Source of the DNA: Hoeflea marina
Lineage (GTDB): Bacteria > Pseudomonadota > Alphaproteobacteria > Rhizobiales > Rhizobiaceae
DNA length: 64,000 bases
Assembly: GCF_003182275.1 (NCBI RefSeq)
Contig: NZ_QGTR01000006.1
Span: 186,001-250,000 of the forward strand
Direction of reading: 5' to 3'
Shown here: positions 1 through 8,888 of the stretch, one piece after another
Numbering within the stretch: the stretch's first letter is position 1
How the letters are laid out: the number at the start of each line of letters is the position of its first letter
The notes under the pieces: generated by a model
Seen by the model: only the letters and a program-made list of their open reading frames with translations
Databases searched by the model: none
What the model was told of the DNA's origin: nothing
Translations under genes and position numbers: made by a program

Positions 1-1
1 C

Positions 2-1798
2 CTGGGCAGCTCAAATGAACTGATGCTCTCCGTCATCAACCAGGAAACCGGGCTGAGAGGATACCTGATTTCAGCCAACGAGAACTTCCTCGAGCCTTAC
101 ACCAAAGGCCTTGCCAGGTTCGACGAGACCCTGAAGACCCTGCTTGACCTTACCTCGGACAATGCCGAGCAGCAGGCGCGGCTGAAGCTGATCCAAGAAC
201 TGCACAATGAATGGCGAACGACGATTGCCGAACGCGAAATCACCATGATGAAGGACCCCGCCACAGTGGAAGAGGCGCGGGCTCTGGCAAGCGCCGGCGT
301 CGCCAAGGGGATCATGGACAAGTTGCGCGCGGCGCATGCGGAATTCGAATCTGCCGAAAGCGGGCTGCTGGGTACCCGCAGCGCCATGCGCGCCGATGCC
401 ATCAACTTCTCCCAGATGGCCATCCTGGCTGGTATCGCGGCCATTCTGGTCCTCGGCCCGCTTCTGGCCTATATGCTCACCCGTCACATCGGCGGCGCCG
501 TCTCCTCGCTCACACGGGTTATGGCGGTGCTCGCTTCCGGCAAGAACGACGTGGAGATTCCTTACCGCGATCGCGGTGACGAAATCGGCGAGATGTCCGC
601 CTCCATCGTCATGTTCCGTGATGCGGCCCTCGACAAGGAGCGCATGGAGCGCGAAGCCAACGAGAACCGCAGCCTGAGCGAACGCGAACAGGCCGAGCGC
701 GAGGCCACCAAAGCGGCGGAGGCCCGAAGCCTCGCCGCTGCCATCGAGGCGCTGGCAACCGGCCTGCAGCACCTGTCCGACGGCAACCTGACCATCCGCC
801 TCGACACGCCCTTCGCCGGGGAGCTCGACCGCCTGCGCACGGACTTCAACAGCTCGGTCGAGAAACTCGCCGATACGCTGTCGGACGTGAAGGTCAACAT
901 CCACTCGATCCATGCCAATGCCGGCGAAATGCGTTCGGCGGTCGAGGACCTGTCGCGCCGCACCGAGCAGCAGGCGGCGGCGCTCGAGGAAACCTCGGCC
1001 GCGCTCGAAGAAATCACCGCCACGGTGAAGAGCTCTTCCGACCGGGCGCAGGAAGCCAGCGACAAGGCATCCGAGGCCAACAGGGCCGGCAGTGCTTCGG
1101 CCCTCATCGTCGCCGACGCCGTCGGCGCCATGAGCCGCATCGAGAGCGCCTCCGGCGAGATCGCCAAGATCATCGGCGTGATCGACGAGATCGCCTTCCA
1201 GACCAACCTGCTGGCGCTGAATGCCGGGGTCGAGGCGGCGCGCGCCGGCGAGGCGGGCCGCGGCTTTGCCGTGGTCGCGCAGGAAGTGCGCGAGCTTGCT
1301 CAACGGTCCGCCACGGCGGCCAAGGAGATCAAGACCCTGATCGGCAAGTCGAGTTCCGAAGTCGAAAGCGGCGTCAGCCTGGTGAAGGCCACCGGCGAAG
1401 CGCTGGGCAAGATCGCGGCGCATGTCGTCGATATCAATGCGCATATCGAATCGATCGCGACGGCCGCCCGGGAGCAGGCGAGCGGGCTGCAGGAGGTCAA
1501 CTCGGCCGTCAGCCAGATGGATCAGGTGACGCAGCAGAACGCGGCGATGGTGGAAGAAACCACCGCCGTCACGCATCGCCTGGCCAACGAGGCCGACAGC
1601 CTCAATGCCCTTGTGTCACGCTTCACCACCGAGGGATCCTCCGCTCCGGCCCGCCCTCAGTCGCGGACCGCGCCATCTGCGGCTGTGTCGGGATCGATGC
1701 CCCGGACATCACCGGCCAAGGCCATGGTCAACAAGGTGCGGCAGGCGTTTTCCAGCAACGGATCGGCCGCGGTTGACCAGAACTGGTCCGATTTCTGA
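2..1798 (+). CDS. Methyl-accepting chemotaxis protein with CHASE3 domain, 5' end outside window
   Basis: Chemoreceptor that relays a periplasmic or membrane signal to CheA/CheW. The frame is open from base 2 and the first ATG (base 23) already lies inside a CHASE3-like domain ([10 protein letters not shown]), so the start and first membrane helix are missing. Counting from base 23, residues 1-110 are CHASE3, about 133-153 a membrane helix, 154-207 a HAMP, about 235-290 a second HAMP-like segment, and 300-530 the signalling coiled coil with hairpin tip [19 protein letters not shown]. No CheB/CheR pentapeptide tether is seen at the C terminus. Followed by a strong terminator, so it ends its transcript. 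Its ligand cannot be inferred. Confidence 0.93.
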   Translation: MGSSNELMLSVINQETGLRGYLISANENFLEPYTKGLARFDETLKTLLDLTSDNAEQQARLKLIQELHNEWRTTIAEREITMMKDPATVEEARALASAGVAKGIMDKLRAAHAEFESAESGLLGTRSAMRADAINFSQMAILAGIAAILVLGPLLAYMLTRHIGGAVSSLTRVMAVLASGKNDVEIPYRDRGDEIGEMSASIVMFRDAALDKERMEREANENRSLSEREQAEREATKAAEARSLAAAIEALATGLQHLSDGNLTIRLDTPFAGELDRLRTDFNSSVEKLADTLSDVKVNIHSIHANAGEMRSAVEDLSRRTEQQAAALEETSAALEEITATVKSSSDRAQEASDKASEANRAGSASALIVADAVGAMSRIESASGEIAKIIGVIDEIAFQTNLLALNAGVEAARAGEAGRGFAVVAQEVRELAQRSATAAKEIKTLIGKSSSEVESGVSLVKATGEALGKIAAHVVDINAHIESIATAAREQASGLQEVNSAVSQMDQVTQQNAAMVEETTAVTHRLANEADSLNALVSRFTTEGSSAPARPQSRTAPSAAVSGSMPRTSPAKAMVNKVRQAFSSNGSAAVDQNWSDF

Positions 1799-1824
1799 CA
1801 GCCTGACGGGTCTTCACCGATACC

Positions 1825-1855
1825 GGCCGGGAGCCTCAGGGCTCCCGGCCTTTTT
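1825..1855 (+). terminator. Rho-independent terminator after the chemoreceptor
   Basis: Perfect 11-bp stem GGCCGGGAGCC / GGCTCCCGGCC with a 4-nt loop followed directly by TTTTT, 27 bp after the chemoreceptor stop. It separates that gene from the converging aldo/keto reductase. Confidence 0.9.
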
Positions 1856-1915
1856 GTCTCTGCGGGTCGCCGCGAACGAACCGCCCGGCGGACGGCGACC
1901 TCTGGTCGGGGCGGC

Positions 1916-2920
1916 TCAGCGGCCGCTGCGCTTCTCGCTGTCGAGATGGGCCATCTGCGCCTCGGCGTAGCGAGCACCCGCGGCAGCGTCCTTCGGAACC
2001 GCCCGCTCGATCGCCGCCAGGTCTTCCGGCGCGAGCGTCGCTTCCATGCCGCCGATGGCTTCAGCAAGCCGGTCGGGGCGGCGGGCGCCGATCACGGGGA
2101 AGATGTCCTCGCCCTGCGCTGCCACCCAGGCGATTGCTGCCTGGGCGGTGGTCATGCCGCGGGATTCGGCAACACGGCCCAGTGCTGCACCCAGGGCGAG
2201 ATTGCGATCGGCGTTTTCGCCCTGGAAACGCGGCGAGTGGACCCGGTAATCGCCTGCGGCGGCAGTCGATGGCTTCCAGTGGCCGCCAAGCAGGCCGCGC
2301 GACAGCACGCCGTAGGCGGTGATTGCGATGCCCAATTCCCGGCAGGTGTCGAGGATCTCGTCCTCGATGCCGCGGGAGAGCAGCGAATACTCGATCTGCA
2401 GGTCGACGATCGGATGCACCGCGGCGGCACGGCGGATTGTGTCGGCGCCCACTTCCGACAGGCCGATGTGGCGGACATGACCGGCCTCGACCATCTCGGC
2501 GATGGCGCCGATCGTGTCCTCGATCGGCACATCGGAATCGAGCCGGGCCGGGCGGTAGATGTCGACATGGTCGGTCTCGAGCCGCTTGAGCGTGTAGGCA
2601 AGCGCCGTCTTGACCGCCACCGGACGGCCGTCAAAGCCGATGAAATTGCCCGCCGGGTCGCGCAGCGCACCGAACTTCACGCTGAGCAACGCCTGGTCGC
2701 GTCTGCCGTCCTTCAGCGCCTCGGCGATCAGCAACTCGTTATGGCCCATGTCGTAGAAGTCGCCGGTGTCGATCAGGTTTATGCCGGCTTCGAGCGCTGC
2801 GTGGATGGTGGCGATGCTCTCGGTCCGGTCGGCGGGGCCATAGACGTTGGACATGCCCATGCAGCCGAGGCCGAGGCGGGTGGTGAGGGGGCCGGTGCGG
2901 CCGAGTTGAAGCTGTTTCAT
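1916..2920 (-). CDS. Aldo/keto reductase
   Basis: 334-residue NADPH-dependent oxidoreductase of the aldo/keto reductase superfamily, cytoplasmic, substrate unknown. The frame is open further upstream, but the family N terminus (MKQLQLGRTGPLTTRLGLGC) begins at the ATG at 2920. Catalytic Asp and Tyr (IDTGDFYDMG) and Lys (LLSVKFG) are present. The stretch that normally reads YQLHRxDP reads IYRPARLDSD, so the usual catalytic His is replaced. The C-terminal nucleotide-binding region (PVIGARRPDRLAEA) is intact. It is divergent from a LysR gene with a 117-bp shared intergenic region, so it is probably the target of that regulator. Confidence 0.92.
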   Translation of the reverse strand: MKQLQLGRTGPLTTRLGLGCMGMSNVYGPADRTESIATIHAALEAGINLIDTGDFYDMGHNELLIAEALKDGRRDQALLSVKFGALRDPAGNFIGFDGRPVAVKTALAYTLKRLETDHVDIYRPARLDSDVPIEDTIGAIAEMVEAGHVRHIGLSEVGADTIRRAAAVHPIVDLQIEYSLLSRGIEDEILDTCRELGIAITAYGVLSRGLLGGHWKPSTAAAGDYRVHSPRFQGENADRNLALGAALGRVAESRGMTTAQAAIAWVAAQGEDIFPVIGARRPDRLAEAIGGMEATLAPEDLAAIERAVPKDAAAGARYAEAQMAHLDSEKRSGR

Positions 2921-2938
2921 TGTGTCGTCTCCATTGTG

Positions 2939-2960
2939 GCTGCCGCGGACCTGCGGCAGC
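2939..2960. promoter_or_regulatory. Inverted repeat in leader of aldo/keto reductase
   Basis: GCTGCCGC - 6 nt - GCGGCAGC, perfect 8-bp arms, lies 19-40 bp upstream of the aldo/keto reductase start on its transcript. It could be an operator or an mRNA hairpin. Its function is inferred from position only. Confidence 0.4.
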
Positions 2961-2980
2961 GATGAAGGGGATGTAATGCC

Positions 2981-3010
2981 GATTGCTTTGTGCGATAATC
3001 CCAAGCAATC
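2981..3010. promoter_or_regulatory. Candidate LysR operator in the divergent promoter region
   Basis: GATTGCTT - 14 nt - AAGCAATC is a perfect 8-bp inverted repeat midway between the divergent aldo/keto reductase and LysR genes. LysR-family proteins typically bind such interrupted dyads (T-N11-A type) next to their own divergent promoter. The assignment rests on location and symmetry. Confidence 0.55.
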
Positions 3011-3037
3011 GAAACAGGCTGTTTGGAATTTTGCACA

Positions 3038-3943
3038 ATGGCTGATCTGCCTCTTGCCGAACTGGATGCCTTCGCCACCGTCGCCCGGCTGCGGAGCTTT
3101 CGCGCCGCGGGCAAGCTGCGTCGCGTCTCTGCCTCCTCGCTCAGCGAGGCCATGCGGCGGCTGGAGACGCGGCTCGAGGTCCGCCTGCTCAACCGCACCA
3201 CCCGCAGCGTCACGGTCACCGACGCCGGCCGGCGGCTGCTGGAACGGCTGGCGCCGCTTCTGGGCGAGATCGAGACGGCGCTCGACGACATCAACGACTT
3301 CCGCGACCGCCCGGCGGGCCGGCTGCGGCTCAATGTGCCCAGCATCGTGGCGCGCTGCATCCTGCCCGACATCGCCTGCCGGTTTCTCGCGCTCTATCCG
3401 GACATCACGCTCGAGGTTGCGACCGAGGATGCCTATATCGATGTGGTGGGTGAAGGCTACGATGCCGGCATCCGCTACGAGGAGGAACTGCAGCAGGACA
3501 TGATCGCGCTGCCGCTGGGTCCGCGTCGACAAAGGTATGTAACGGTGGCCTCGCCTGCCTATCTGGAGCGATGCGGCACGCCGACACATCCCCGTGACCT
3601 GGTCGATCATCACGGTATCCAGCACCGGTTTGCCAGCGGGCGGCTGGCGGCATGGTCGTTCGAGCGTGACGGCGAAACCATCTCGGTCAGCCCCAAGGCG
3701 CGGCTGATTGCCGGGTCACTCGACATGGAACAGGCGGCAGTGATCGCCGGACTGGGCATCACGCTGACCTTCGAAGAGATGGTGGGCGAGGCGCTGGCCA
3801 GCGGTCAACTCGTCGAAATCCTGCCGGACTGGTCGGACAGCTTCTCCGGTCCGTTCCTCTACTATCACGGCCGCAAATACATGCCGGCGGCGCTGCGCGC
3901 CTTCGTCGATTTTGTTCGCAGGGACGGCGGCGGAGGGCCCTGA
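3038..3943 (+). CDS. LysR-family transcriptional regulator
   Basis: 301 residues. Residues 1-60 form the winged helix-turn-helix (AVARLRSFRAAG-like helix, then SSLSEAMRRLETRLEVRLLNRTTRSVTVT), and about 88-295 the periplasmic-binding-like effector domain. A TTG 15 bp upstream is in frame, but the ATG at 3038 gives the usual family N terminus (MADLPLAELDAF), so it was chosen. It reads away from the aldo/keto reductase and probably controls it. The effector is unknown. The C-terminal basic/glycine tail is short. Confidence 0.93.
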   Translation: MADLPLAELDAFATVARLRSFRAAGKLRRVSASSLSEAMRRLETRLEVRLLNRTTRSVTVTDAGRRLLERLAPLLGEIETALDDINDFRDRPAGRLRLNVPSIVARCILPDIACRFLALYPDITLEVATEDAYIDVVGEGYDAGIRYEEELQQDMIALPLGPRRQRYVTVASPAYLERCGTPTHPRDLVDHHGIQHRFASGRLAAWSFERDGETISVSPKARLIAGSLDMEQAAVIAGLGITLTFEEMVGEALASGQLVEILPDWSDSFSGPFLYYHGRKYMPAALRAFVDFVRRDGGGGP

Positions 3944-3958
3944 CCGGCCGGGCGGCGG

Positions 3959-5344
3959 TCAGGCGCGGTCGGGCTTTGTCTTCGGAGCCGGCTTCCTCCG
4001 GACGGCCTTCGCGGGTGCCTGGGCCTCGCCGTGGGGGTCGGTCTTGAGCACCACCTCCACCGGCTTGCTCAGCACGATCTCGCGATGCGGGTAGGGGATC
4101 GAGACGCCGTTGCGCTTGAATGCGTCCCACAGCGCGAGCAGCACCTGGCCGCGCACATTGGTGAGGCCGGCCTGCGGATCGGAGATCCAGAAGCGAAGCT
4201 TGAACTCGAGCGAGGAGTGGGCAAAGCCGGTGAGCCAGCAGACTGCAGTCGGCGCATCGAGCACCCGGGCAACGGTGCCGGCCGCTTCGATCGCCAGCTT
4301 CGAGACCTGGTGCGGATCGGAATCATAGGCGACGCCGAACTCGACATCGAGGCGCACCAGCTTGTCGGTGAAGGACCAGTTGATCACCTGCTGGGTGATG
4401 AAGTCTTCGTTCGGGATCAGGTATTCGCGGCCGTCGCGGGTGATCACCGAGACGAAGCGGGCGCGCAGTTCCCGGATCCATCCGAACGTGTCGCCCAGTT
4501 CCACGGTGTCGCCCGGCTTGATCGAGCGGTCGACCAGGATGATCACGCCGGAGATGAAGTTGGACACCACCTTCTGCAGGCCGAAGCCCAGGCCGACGCC
4601 GACGGCGCCGGAGAAAACCGTCAGCGCGGTGAGATCGACGCCGGTCGACGACAGCGCCAGCACGCAGGCGATGGTGATCAGCCCGATGCGCACCATCTTG
4701 CCGGCCAGCACCTGGAAGGAGGGCGACAGGTCCTCCATGGTGGTGATGCGGGTCTCGAGAAAACTGCCGATCCAGCCCGCCACCCAGAGGAAGACTGCCG
4801 TGATGACGATGGTGCGCAGCAGGAACAAGAGCGACAGGCGGAAATCGCCGATGTCGACGGCGATGCTGTCAAGGATCACCGTGGTCTCGTCGCGCCAGCC
4901 GAGGATGCCGAGCGCGATGTAGGCGAAGATCGCCAACGCGATCAGCCGGGCGAAGGACTTGTTGCGGACGATGCGGGTGAGGACCGCTGTGGCGAGCCAG
5001 GTCGCCCCGAGCGCCAGCGCCACGGACAACAGGTAGGTTCGCGACGGCCAGGTGGTCTCGAGCAGGACTTCGCGCACCGCTGCGAGCAGGAGCAGGAAGA
5101 CGATCCATTCGCTCCGCCGCATGAACGCGACGATGATGCGCAGCAGCCCCGGCTTGCCCTTGATCCGGCGCGCGCGGGCTTCGAGCGCCGGCTCGACGCG
5201 GCGCGAGACCAGCCAGCCGACGAGGAAACAGACGGCAATGATCAGCAGTTGGTAGAGCGTCCAGCGCTGGGACAGGTAGATGCCGACCGTGTGGCTCAAA
5301 TTGTTGAGCACGAGCGGCCATTTGGACAGGTCAATGGGTTCCAT
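3959..5344 (-). CDS. Mechanosensitive ion channel of the MscS family
   Basis: 461-residue inner-membrane channel that releases solutes on hypo-osmotic shock. Hydrophobic helices lie near residues 31-48, 78-95, 103-123, 131-149, 168-193 and 217-233, followed by the MscS pore helix (AVGVGLGFGLQKVVSNF, about 247-263) and the beta domain (PGDTVELGDTFGWIRELRARFVSV, 278-301). The last 30 residues are a Lys/Pro/Ala-rich cytoplasmic tail. The extra N-terminal helices make it longer than E. coli MscS (286 residues) and closer to YnaI/YbdG-type channels. It lies downstream of and codirectional with the TetR gene, 94 bp apart. Confidence 0.92.
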   Translation of the reverse strand: MEPIDLSKWPLVLNNLSHTVGIYLSQRWTLYQLLIIAVCFLVGWLVSRRVEPALEARARRIKGKPGLLRIIVAFMRRSEWIVFLLLLAAVREVLLETTWPSRTYLLSVALALGATWLATAVLTRIVRNKSFARLIALAIFAYIALGILGWRDETTVILDSIAVDIGDFRLSLLFLLRTIVITAVFLWVAGWIGSFLETRITTMEDLSPSFQVLAGKMVRIGLITIACVLALSSTGVDLTALTVFSGAVGVGLGFGLQKVVSNFISGVIILVDRSIKPGDTVELGDTFGWIRELRARFVSVITRDGREYLIPNEDFITQQVINWSFTDKLVRLDVEFGVAYDSDPHQVSKLAIEAAGTVARVLDAPTAVCWLTGFAHSSLEFKLRFWISDPQAGLTNVRGQVLLALWDAFKRNGVSIPYPHREIVLSKPVEVVLKTDPHGEAQAPAKAVRRKPAPKTKPDRA

Positions 5345-5438
5345 GGCCCATTATGGAATGCGCCGCACGCTTTGCAACGGAATGTTTGGGGCCGGACGCC
5401 GTCGCTCCCCGCGGCTGTGTCCGGCCCCGGGCCGGGCG

Positions 5439-6053
5439 TCAGCGATCCGGCATCTTCGCTCTGGAAGCCGCGCCCAGGCGCAGGCCGTCGATGAGGAGAT
5501 CGACCATGCTGCCGGCATGGGCTGCGCCGTCCGCGCCCGTTGCGGAGGAGAGATTGCCGATGGCCCGCAGCAGGTCGTAGGGCGCGACATCGCCGCGGAT
5601 CTCGCCTTCAGCGGCGGCCGCCTGCATCAGTCCGGTCAGCACCGGCTCGAAATTGGCCCGGAAATAGGCCGGCAGCGCCTCGAAGGCGGGATCGCCGGAA
5701 TGCAGCGCCGCCGCAAGGCCGCGCTTGGTGGCGATGAACCGGGTGTAGCGCCGGAGCCAGCGCACCAGCGCCTCGGCGGGCGGATGCTCGGCGGAGAGTC
5801 TTGCCGCTTCGGCGGCACAGGCGTCGACCTCGCGGCGGAAGACGGCGGCCACCAGATCGGACCGGTTGGGGAAGCGGCGATAGAGCGTGCCGACCCCGAC
5901 CCCGGCGCGCGCCGCGATGTCGCGCACCGGCGCATCCACGCCGGTTTCGGCGAAGACCTGCCTGGCCGCTTCCAGCACCGCGTCCTCGTTGCGCTGCGCA
6001 TCCGCGCGCAAATTGCGCTCGGGAAGGCTGTCTCCGTCCTCGCCGCGGGTCAA
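5439..6053 (-). CDS. TetR/AcrR-family transcriptional regulator
   Basis: 204 residues. The N-terminal helix-turn-helix spans about residues 22-65 (VRDIAARAGVGVGTLYRRFPNRSDLVAAV), and the remaining alpha-helical part is the ligand and dimerisation domain, resembling the SbtR-like C-terminal group. It diverges from an alpha/beta hydrolase gene; the 176-bp gap holds two perfect inverted repeats, so it is likely an autoregulator and the repressor of the hydrolase. The inducer is unknown. Confidence 0.92.
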   Translation of the reverse strand: MTRGEDGDSLPERNLRADAQRNEDAVLEAARQVFAETGVDAPVRDIAARAGVGVGTLYRRFPNRSDLVAAVFRREVDACAAEAARLSAEHPPAEALVRWLRRYTRFIATKRGLAAALHSGDPAFEALPAYFRANFEPVLTGLMQAAAAEGEIRGDVAPYDLLRAIGNLSSATGADGAAHAGSMVDLLIDGLRLGAASRAKMPDR

Positions 6054-6105
6054 ACGCGCGCTCCGCGCCGGCTGGATGACATTGTCCGGTCTCCCCTTGA
6101 TAAAT

Positions 6106-6118
6106 GGAACCTTGTTCC
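6106..6118. promoter_or_regulatory. Candidate TetR operator 1
   Basis: GGAAC CTT GTTCC, a perfect short dyad, with a further GGTTCC half-site at 6125-6130, in the TetR/hydrolase divergent region. TetR-family operators are usually short dyads close to both promoters. Assigned by position. Confidence 0.5.
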
Positions 6119-6131
6119 GTATATGGTTCCT

Positions 6132-6156
6132 GCAAGCGGAACGGCGATCCGCTTGC
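6132..6156. promoter_or_regulatory. Candidate TetR operator 2
   Basis: GCAAGCGGA - 7 nt - TCCGCTTGC, perfect 9-bp arms, between the divergent TetR and hydrolase genes, 74 bp upstream of the hydrolase ATG. It could be an operator or a leader hairpin. Confidence 0.5.
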
Positions 6157-6229
6157 GTCGGATCACCGTTCCACTTTCATCCATATAGGCGCACCACGCC
6201 GGTGCCGCCACCGCAAACGAGGTCATCGC

Positions 6230-7198
6230 ATGAACAACCTGATCAATGCCGCCCGCCACATTCCCGTCGGTCCGGCGGCAGTCACGATATCCATCAGTCC
6301 GGTGAGCCTGCCGGCTCCGGACCGCGGCCTGCCGCTGGAAATGCGGATCACGGCCCCCGCCGACGGCCACGACCTCCCCGTCATCCTCCTGTCCCATGGA
6401 GGCGGGCCGTCGTTCTATATCTCCTCCAAGGACGGTTACGGGCCGCTGGTCAATTTCTATGCGGAGCACGGCTTTGCCGTCATCCAGCCGACGCATGCCA
6501 GTTCACGCGTCGGCGGCCTGCCGTCGGATGCGCCCGGCGCGCCGCTGTTCTGGCGGTCGCGGGTCGCCGACATGACGCGCATTCTCGACCGGCTGGATGA
6601 GATCGAGGCGATGGTTCCGGCGATCGCCGGCCGCCTCGACCGCAGCCGCGTCGCGGTGGTGGGGCATTCGGCCGGCGGACAGACGGCCGGGATGCTGCTG
6701 GGCGCCGGGCTCACCGATCCCAAGGATGAGACCGCCCAGAATGTGCGCCTGATCGAGCCGCGCATCACCGCCGGCGTGTTGCTTGCCGCCCCCGGAAACG
6801 GCGGCGACAGCCTCACCGATTTTGTCCGCGAGACCTATTCCGCCCTCAACCCGGATTTCTCCACCATGACGACGCCGACATTGGTGGTCGCCGGCGACAG
6901 CGACGTCAACCCGCATCTGACCGTGCGCGGCGCCGACTGGCACACCGACCCCTACCACTGCGCCCCCGGAAGCACCGCTCTCCTAACCCTGGTCGACGGC
7001 AAGCACGGCCTTGGCGGCATTGCCGGTTACGACGCCAGGGAGACCGACGACGAGGATCCGGACCGCCTGGCGGTGACGCAGCGCATGAGCTGGGCCTATC
7101 TGCGCTCGGCGCTTTATCCCGGCGACGGCGCCTGGGCGGAGGCTTGCAGGGCGCTGGCGCTTCATGCCCCAGCGCTGGCCCGCGTCGAGAGCAAATAG
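6230..7198 (+). CDS. Alpha/beta hydrolase (chlorophyllase / dienelactone hydrolase-like)
   Basis: 322-residue serine hydrolase. The oxyanion strand is VILLSHGGGPS (about residues 46-56) and the nucleophile elbow is VVGHSAGGQTAG (Ser about 146); acidic and His residues follow near VVAGDSDVNPH and KHGLGGIAGYD. No signal peptide. The ATG at 6230 has a GAGG ribosome site; an upstream in-frame ATG at 6104 would place 42 low-quality residues over the operator region and was rejected. Probable target of the divergent TetR regulator. Substrate unknown; an ester or lactone is plausible. Confidence 0.85.
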   Translation: MNNLINAARHIPVGPAAVTISISPVSLPAPDRGLPLEMRITAPADGHDLPVILLSHGGGPSFYISSKDGYGPLVNFYAEHGFAVIQPTHASSRVGGLPSDAPGAPLFWRSRVADMTRILDRLDEIEAMVPAIAGRLDRSRVAVVGHSAGGQTAGMLLGAGLTDPKDETAQNVRLIEPRITAGVLLAAPGNGGDSLTDFVRETYSALNPDFSTMTTPTLVVAGDSDVNPHLTVRGADWHTDPYHCAPGSTALLTLVDGKHGLGGIAGYDARETDDEDPDRLAVTQRMSWAYLRSALYPGDGAWAEACRALALHAPALARVESK

Positions 7199-7432
7199 GC
7201 AGAGCTGCGCGCGCCACGCCCCATGCCGGGAGATCGGTCGGCAGGGGAGATCGGCCGCTCCCGGGTGCGGAGACAGAGGTGTCCGCACCCATCAATATTT
7301 CTGAACGATCAGCCAGACTTTCTTCTGTGCGGGCGATAGTCCTTGCCTGTTTGCCGGCTTTCTTCTACCGGTTTCGGCATGCCGCTGGCCAGAGAACCTG
7401 GAAGCGGCTTTTTGCGTCCGGAGGTATGTGGC

Positions 7433-8836
7433 ATGGCGATCGGGATCCAGTCAGACGTCACTGCGGCACGCGGCCAGTCCTGGCTCGGCCATGTCTGGGC
7501 GACGCTGGCGCTCGGCATGCCGCTGGTGGGTACCCAGATCGCCCAGATCGCCATCAACACCACCGACGTGGTGATGCTCGGCTGGTACGGCACCGAGCAT
7601 CTTGCCGCCGGCGTGCTGGCGACGCAGGCATTCTTCTTCGTCTTCATCTTCGGCGCAGGCTTCACCCATGCGGTGGTACCGATGGCGGCACAGGCCGAGG
7701 GCAGGGGCGATTCCACCCAGTTGCGCCGCTCGGTGCGGATGGGGTTCTGGGTGGTCATCCTCTATTCGGCCCTTGTCATGCCGGTGATGTGGCAGATCGA
7801 GGCGATCCTCCTTATCCTGGGACAGAAGCCGGAACTGGCTGCACTGGCCGGCGATTACATGCATCTGGCGCAGTGGAGCATTCTGCCTGCACTGGCCACG
7901 CTTGTGTTCCGGGCCTTCTTCGCGGCGCAGTCGCGGGTGCAGATCGTCCTGTGGTCGGCGCTGGCCGGCACGCTGGCCAATGCCGTGCTCAACTATGCCT
8001 TCATCTTCGGCCATTTCGGCGCGCCGGAAATGGGCATCCGCGGCGCGGCCGTCGCCTCGCTCGGCTCCAGCATCGCCATTCTCGTCGTGCTGGTCGTCTG
8101 GACCTCCTGGGTGCCGCAGTTCCGCGCCCATCAGCTGTTCGTGCGCTTCTGGCGGCCCGACTGGCAGGCCTTCAACGATGTGGTGCGGATGGGCATTCCG
8201 ATCGGGCTGATGATCATCGCCGAGGTGGGCCTGTTCCTGTCGGCCTCCGTGATGATGGGATGGCTCGGCACGGTGACGCTCGCCGCCCACGGCATCGCGC
8301 TGCAACTGGGTTCGATCGCCTTCATGGTGCCGCTCGGCATGGCCAGCGCCGCCACCGTGCGCGTCGGCCAGTTGCATGGCCGCGGCGACGATGCCGGCCT
8401 TGCCCGCGCCGCCCATGTGGTGCTGGCGATCTCCGGCGTGTTCGCGCTTGCCTCGGCGCTGCTGTTCTGGTTCCTGCCCTCCGAACTGGTCGGCCTGTTT
8501 CTCGACAACACCAAGCCCGAGGCGATGGAGGTGCTTGCAATGGCCGTGCCGCTGCTGGCCATCGCCGCCTGTTTCCAGTTCGTCGATTCCATGCAGGTGG
8601 TCGGCGCCGGGCTGTTGCGCGGCCTCAAGGACACGAGGGTCCCCATGCTGATTGCGGTGATCAGCTACTGGCTGGTGGGGCTGCCGGTGGCCTGGGGAAT
8701 GGGCTTCGGCCTTGGCTTCGGCGCCAGGGGAGTCTGGTGGGGCCTGGCGCTCGGCCTCGGCGTCGCAGCAGTGTTGCTGAACTGGCGCTTCTTCCGCCGC
8801 GAGCGCTTCCTGCCGATCACGCAAAACGCCGCCTGA
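7433..8836 (+). CDS. MATE-family multidrug/cation antiporter (NorM-like)
   Basis: 467-residue inner-membrane exporter using a Na+ or H+ gradient. It has twelve hydrophobic helices in two homologous halves; the first half holds MLGWYGTEHLAAGVLATQ and the second MMGWLGTVTLAAHGIALQ, the internal repeat typical of MatE domains. The start at 7433 follows GGAGG at 7420-7424; the in-frame ATG at 7343 has no such site. It stands alone, 234 bp after the hydrolase and converging on carA. Likely exports drugs or metabolites, substrate unknown. Confidence 0.94.
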   Translation: MAIGIQSDVTAARGQSWLGHVWATLALGMPLVGTQIAQIAINTTDVVMLGWYGTEHLAAGVLATQAFFFVFIFGAGFTHAVVPMAAQAEGRGDSTQLRRSVRMGFWVVILYSALVMPVMWQIEAILLILGQKPELAALAGDYMHLAQWSILPALATLVFRAFFAAQSRVQIVLWSALAGTLANAVLNYAFIFGHFGAPEMGIRGAAVASLGSSIAILVVLVVWTSWVPQFRAHQLFVRFWRPDWQAFNDVVRMGIPIGLMIIAEVGLFLSASVMMGWLGTVTLAAHGIALQLGSIAFMVPLGMASAATVRVGQLHGRGDDAGLARAAHVVLAISGVFALASALLFWFLPSELVGLFLDNTKPEAMEVLAMAVPLLAIAACFQFVDSMQVVGAGLLRGLKDTRVPMLIAVISYWLVGLPVAWGMGFGLGFGARGVWWGLALGLGVAAVLLNWRFFRRERFLPITQNAA

Positions 8837-8888
8837 CGGGGTCGGGCGGCGCTGTCTCATTGGCGGGCCGGGTTCAACCGTGGTCCGC

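Noticed and set aside
71-1576. 501-codon open frame antisense to the chemoreceptor
   Set aside because: Mirror of a high-GC gene; product is His/Arg/Gly-rich with no domain, while the plus strand encodes a clear chemoreceptor.
1916-3625. 569-codon version of the aldo/keto reductase frame
   Set aside because: The extra N terminus overlaps the LysR gene on the other strand; the family start is at 2920.
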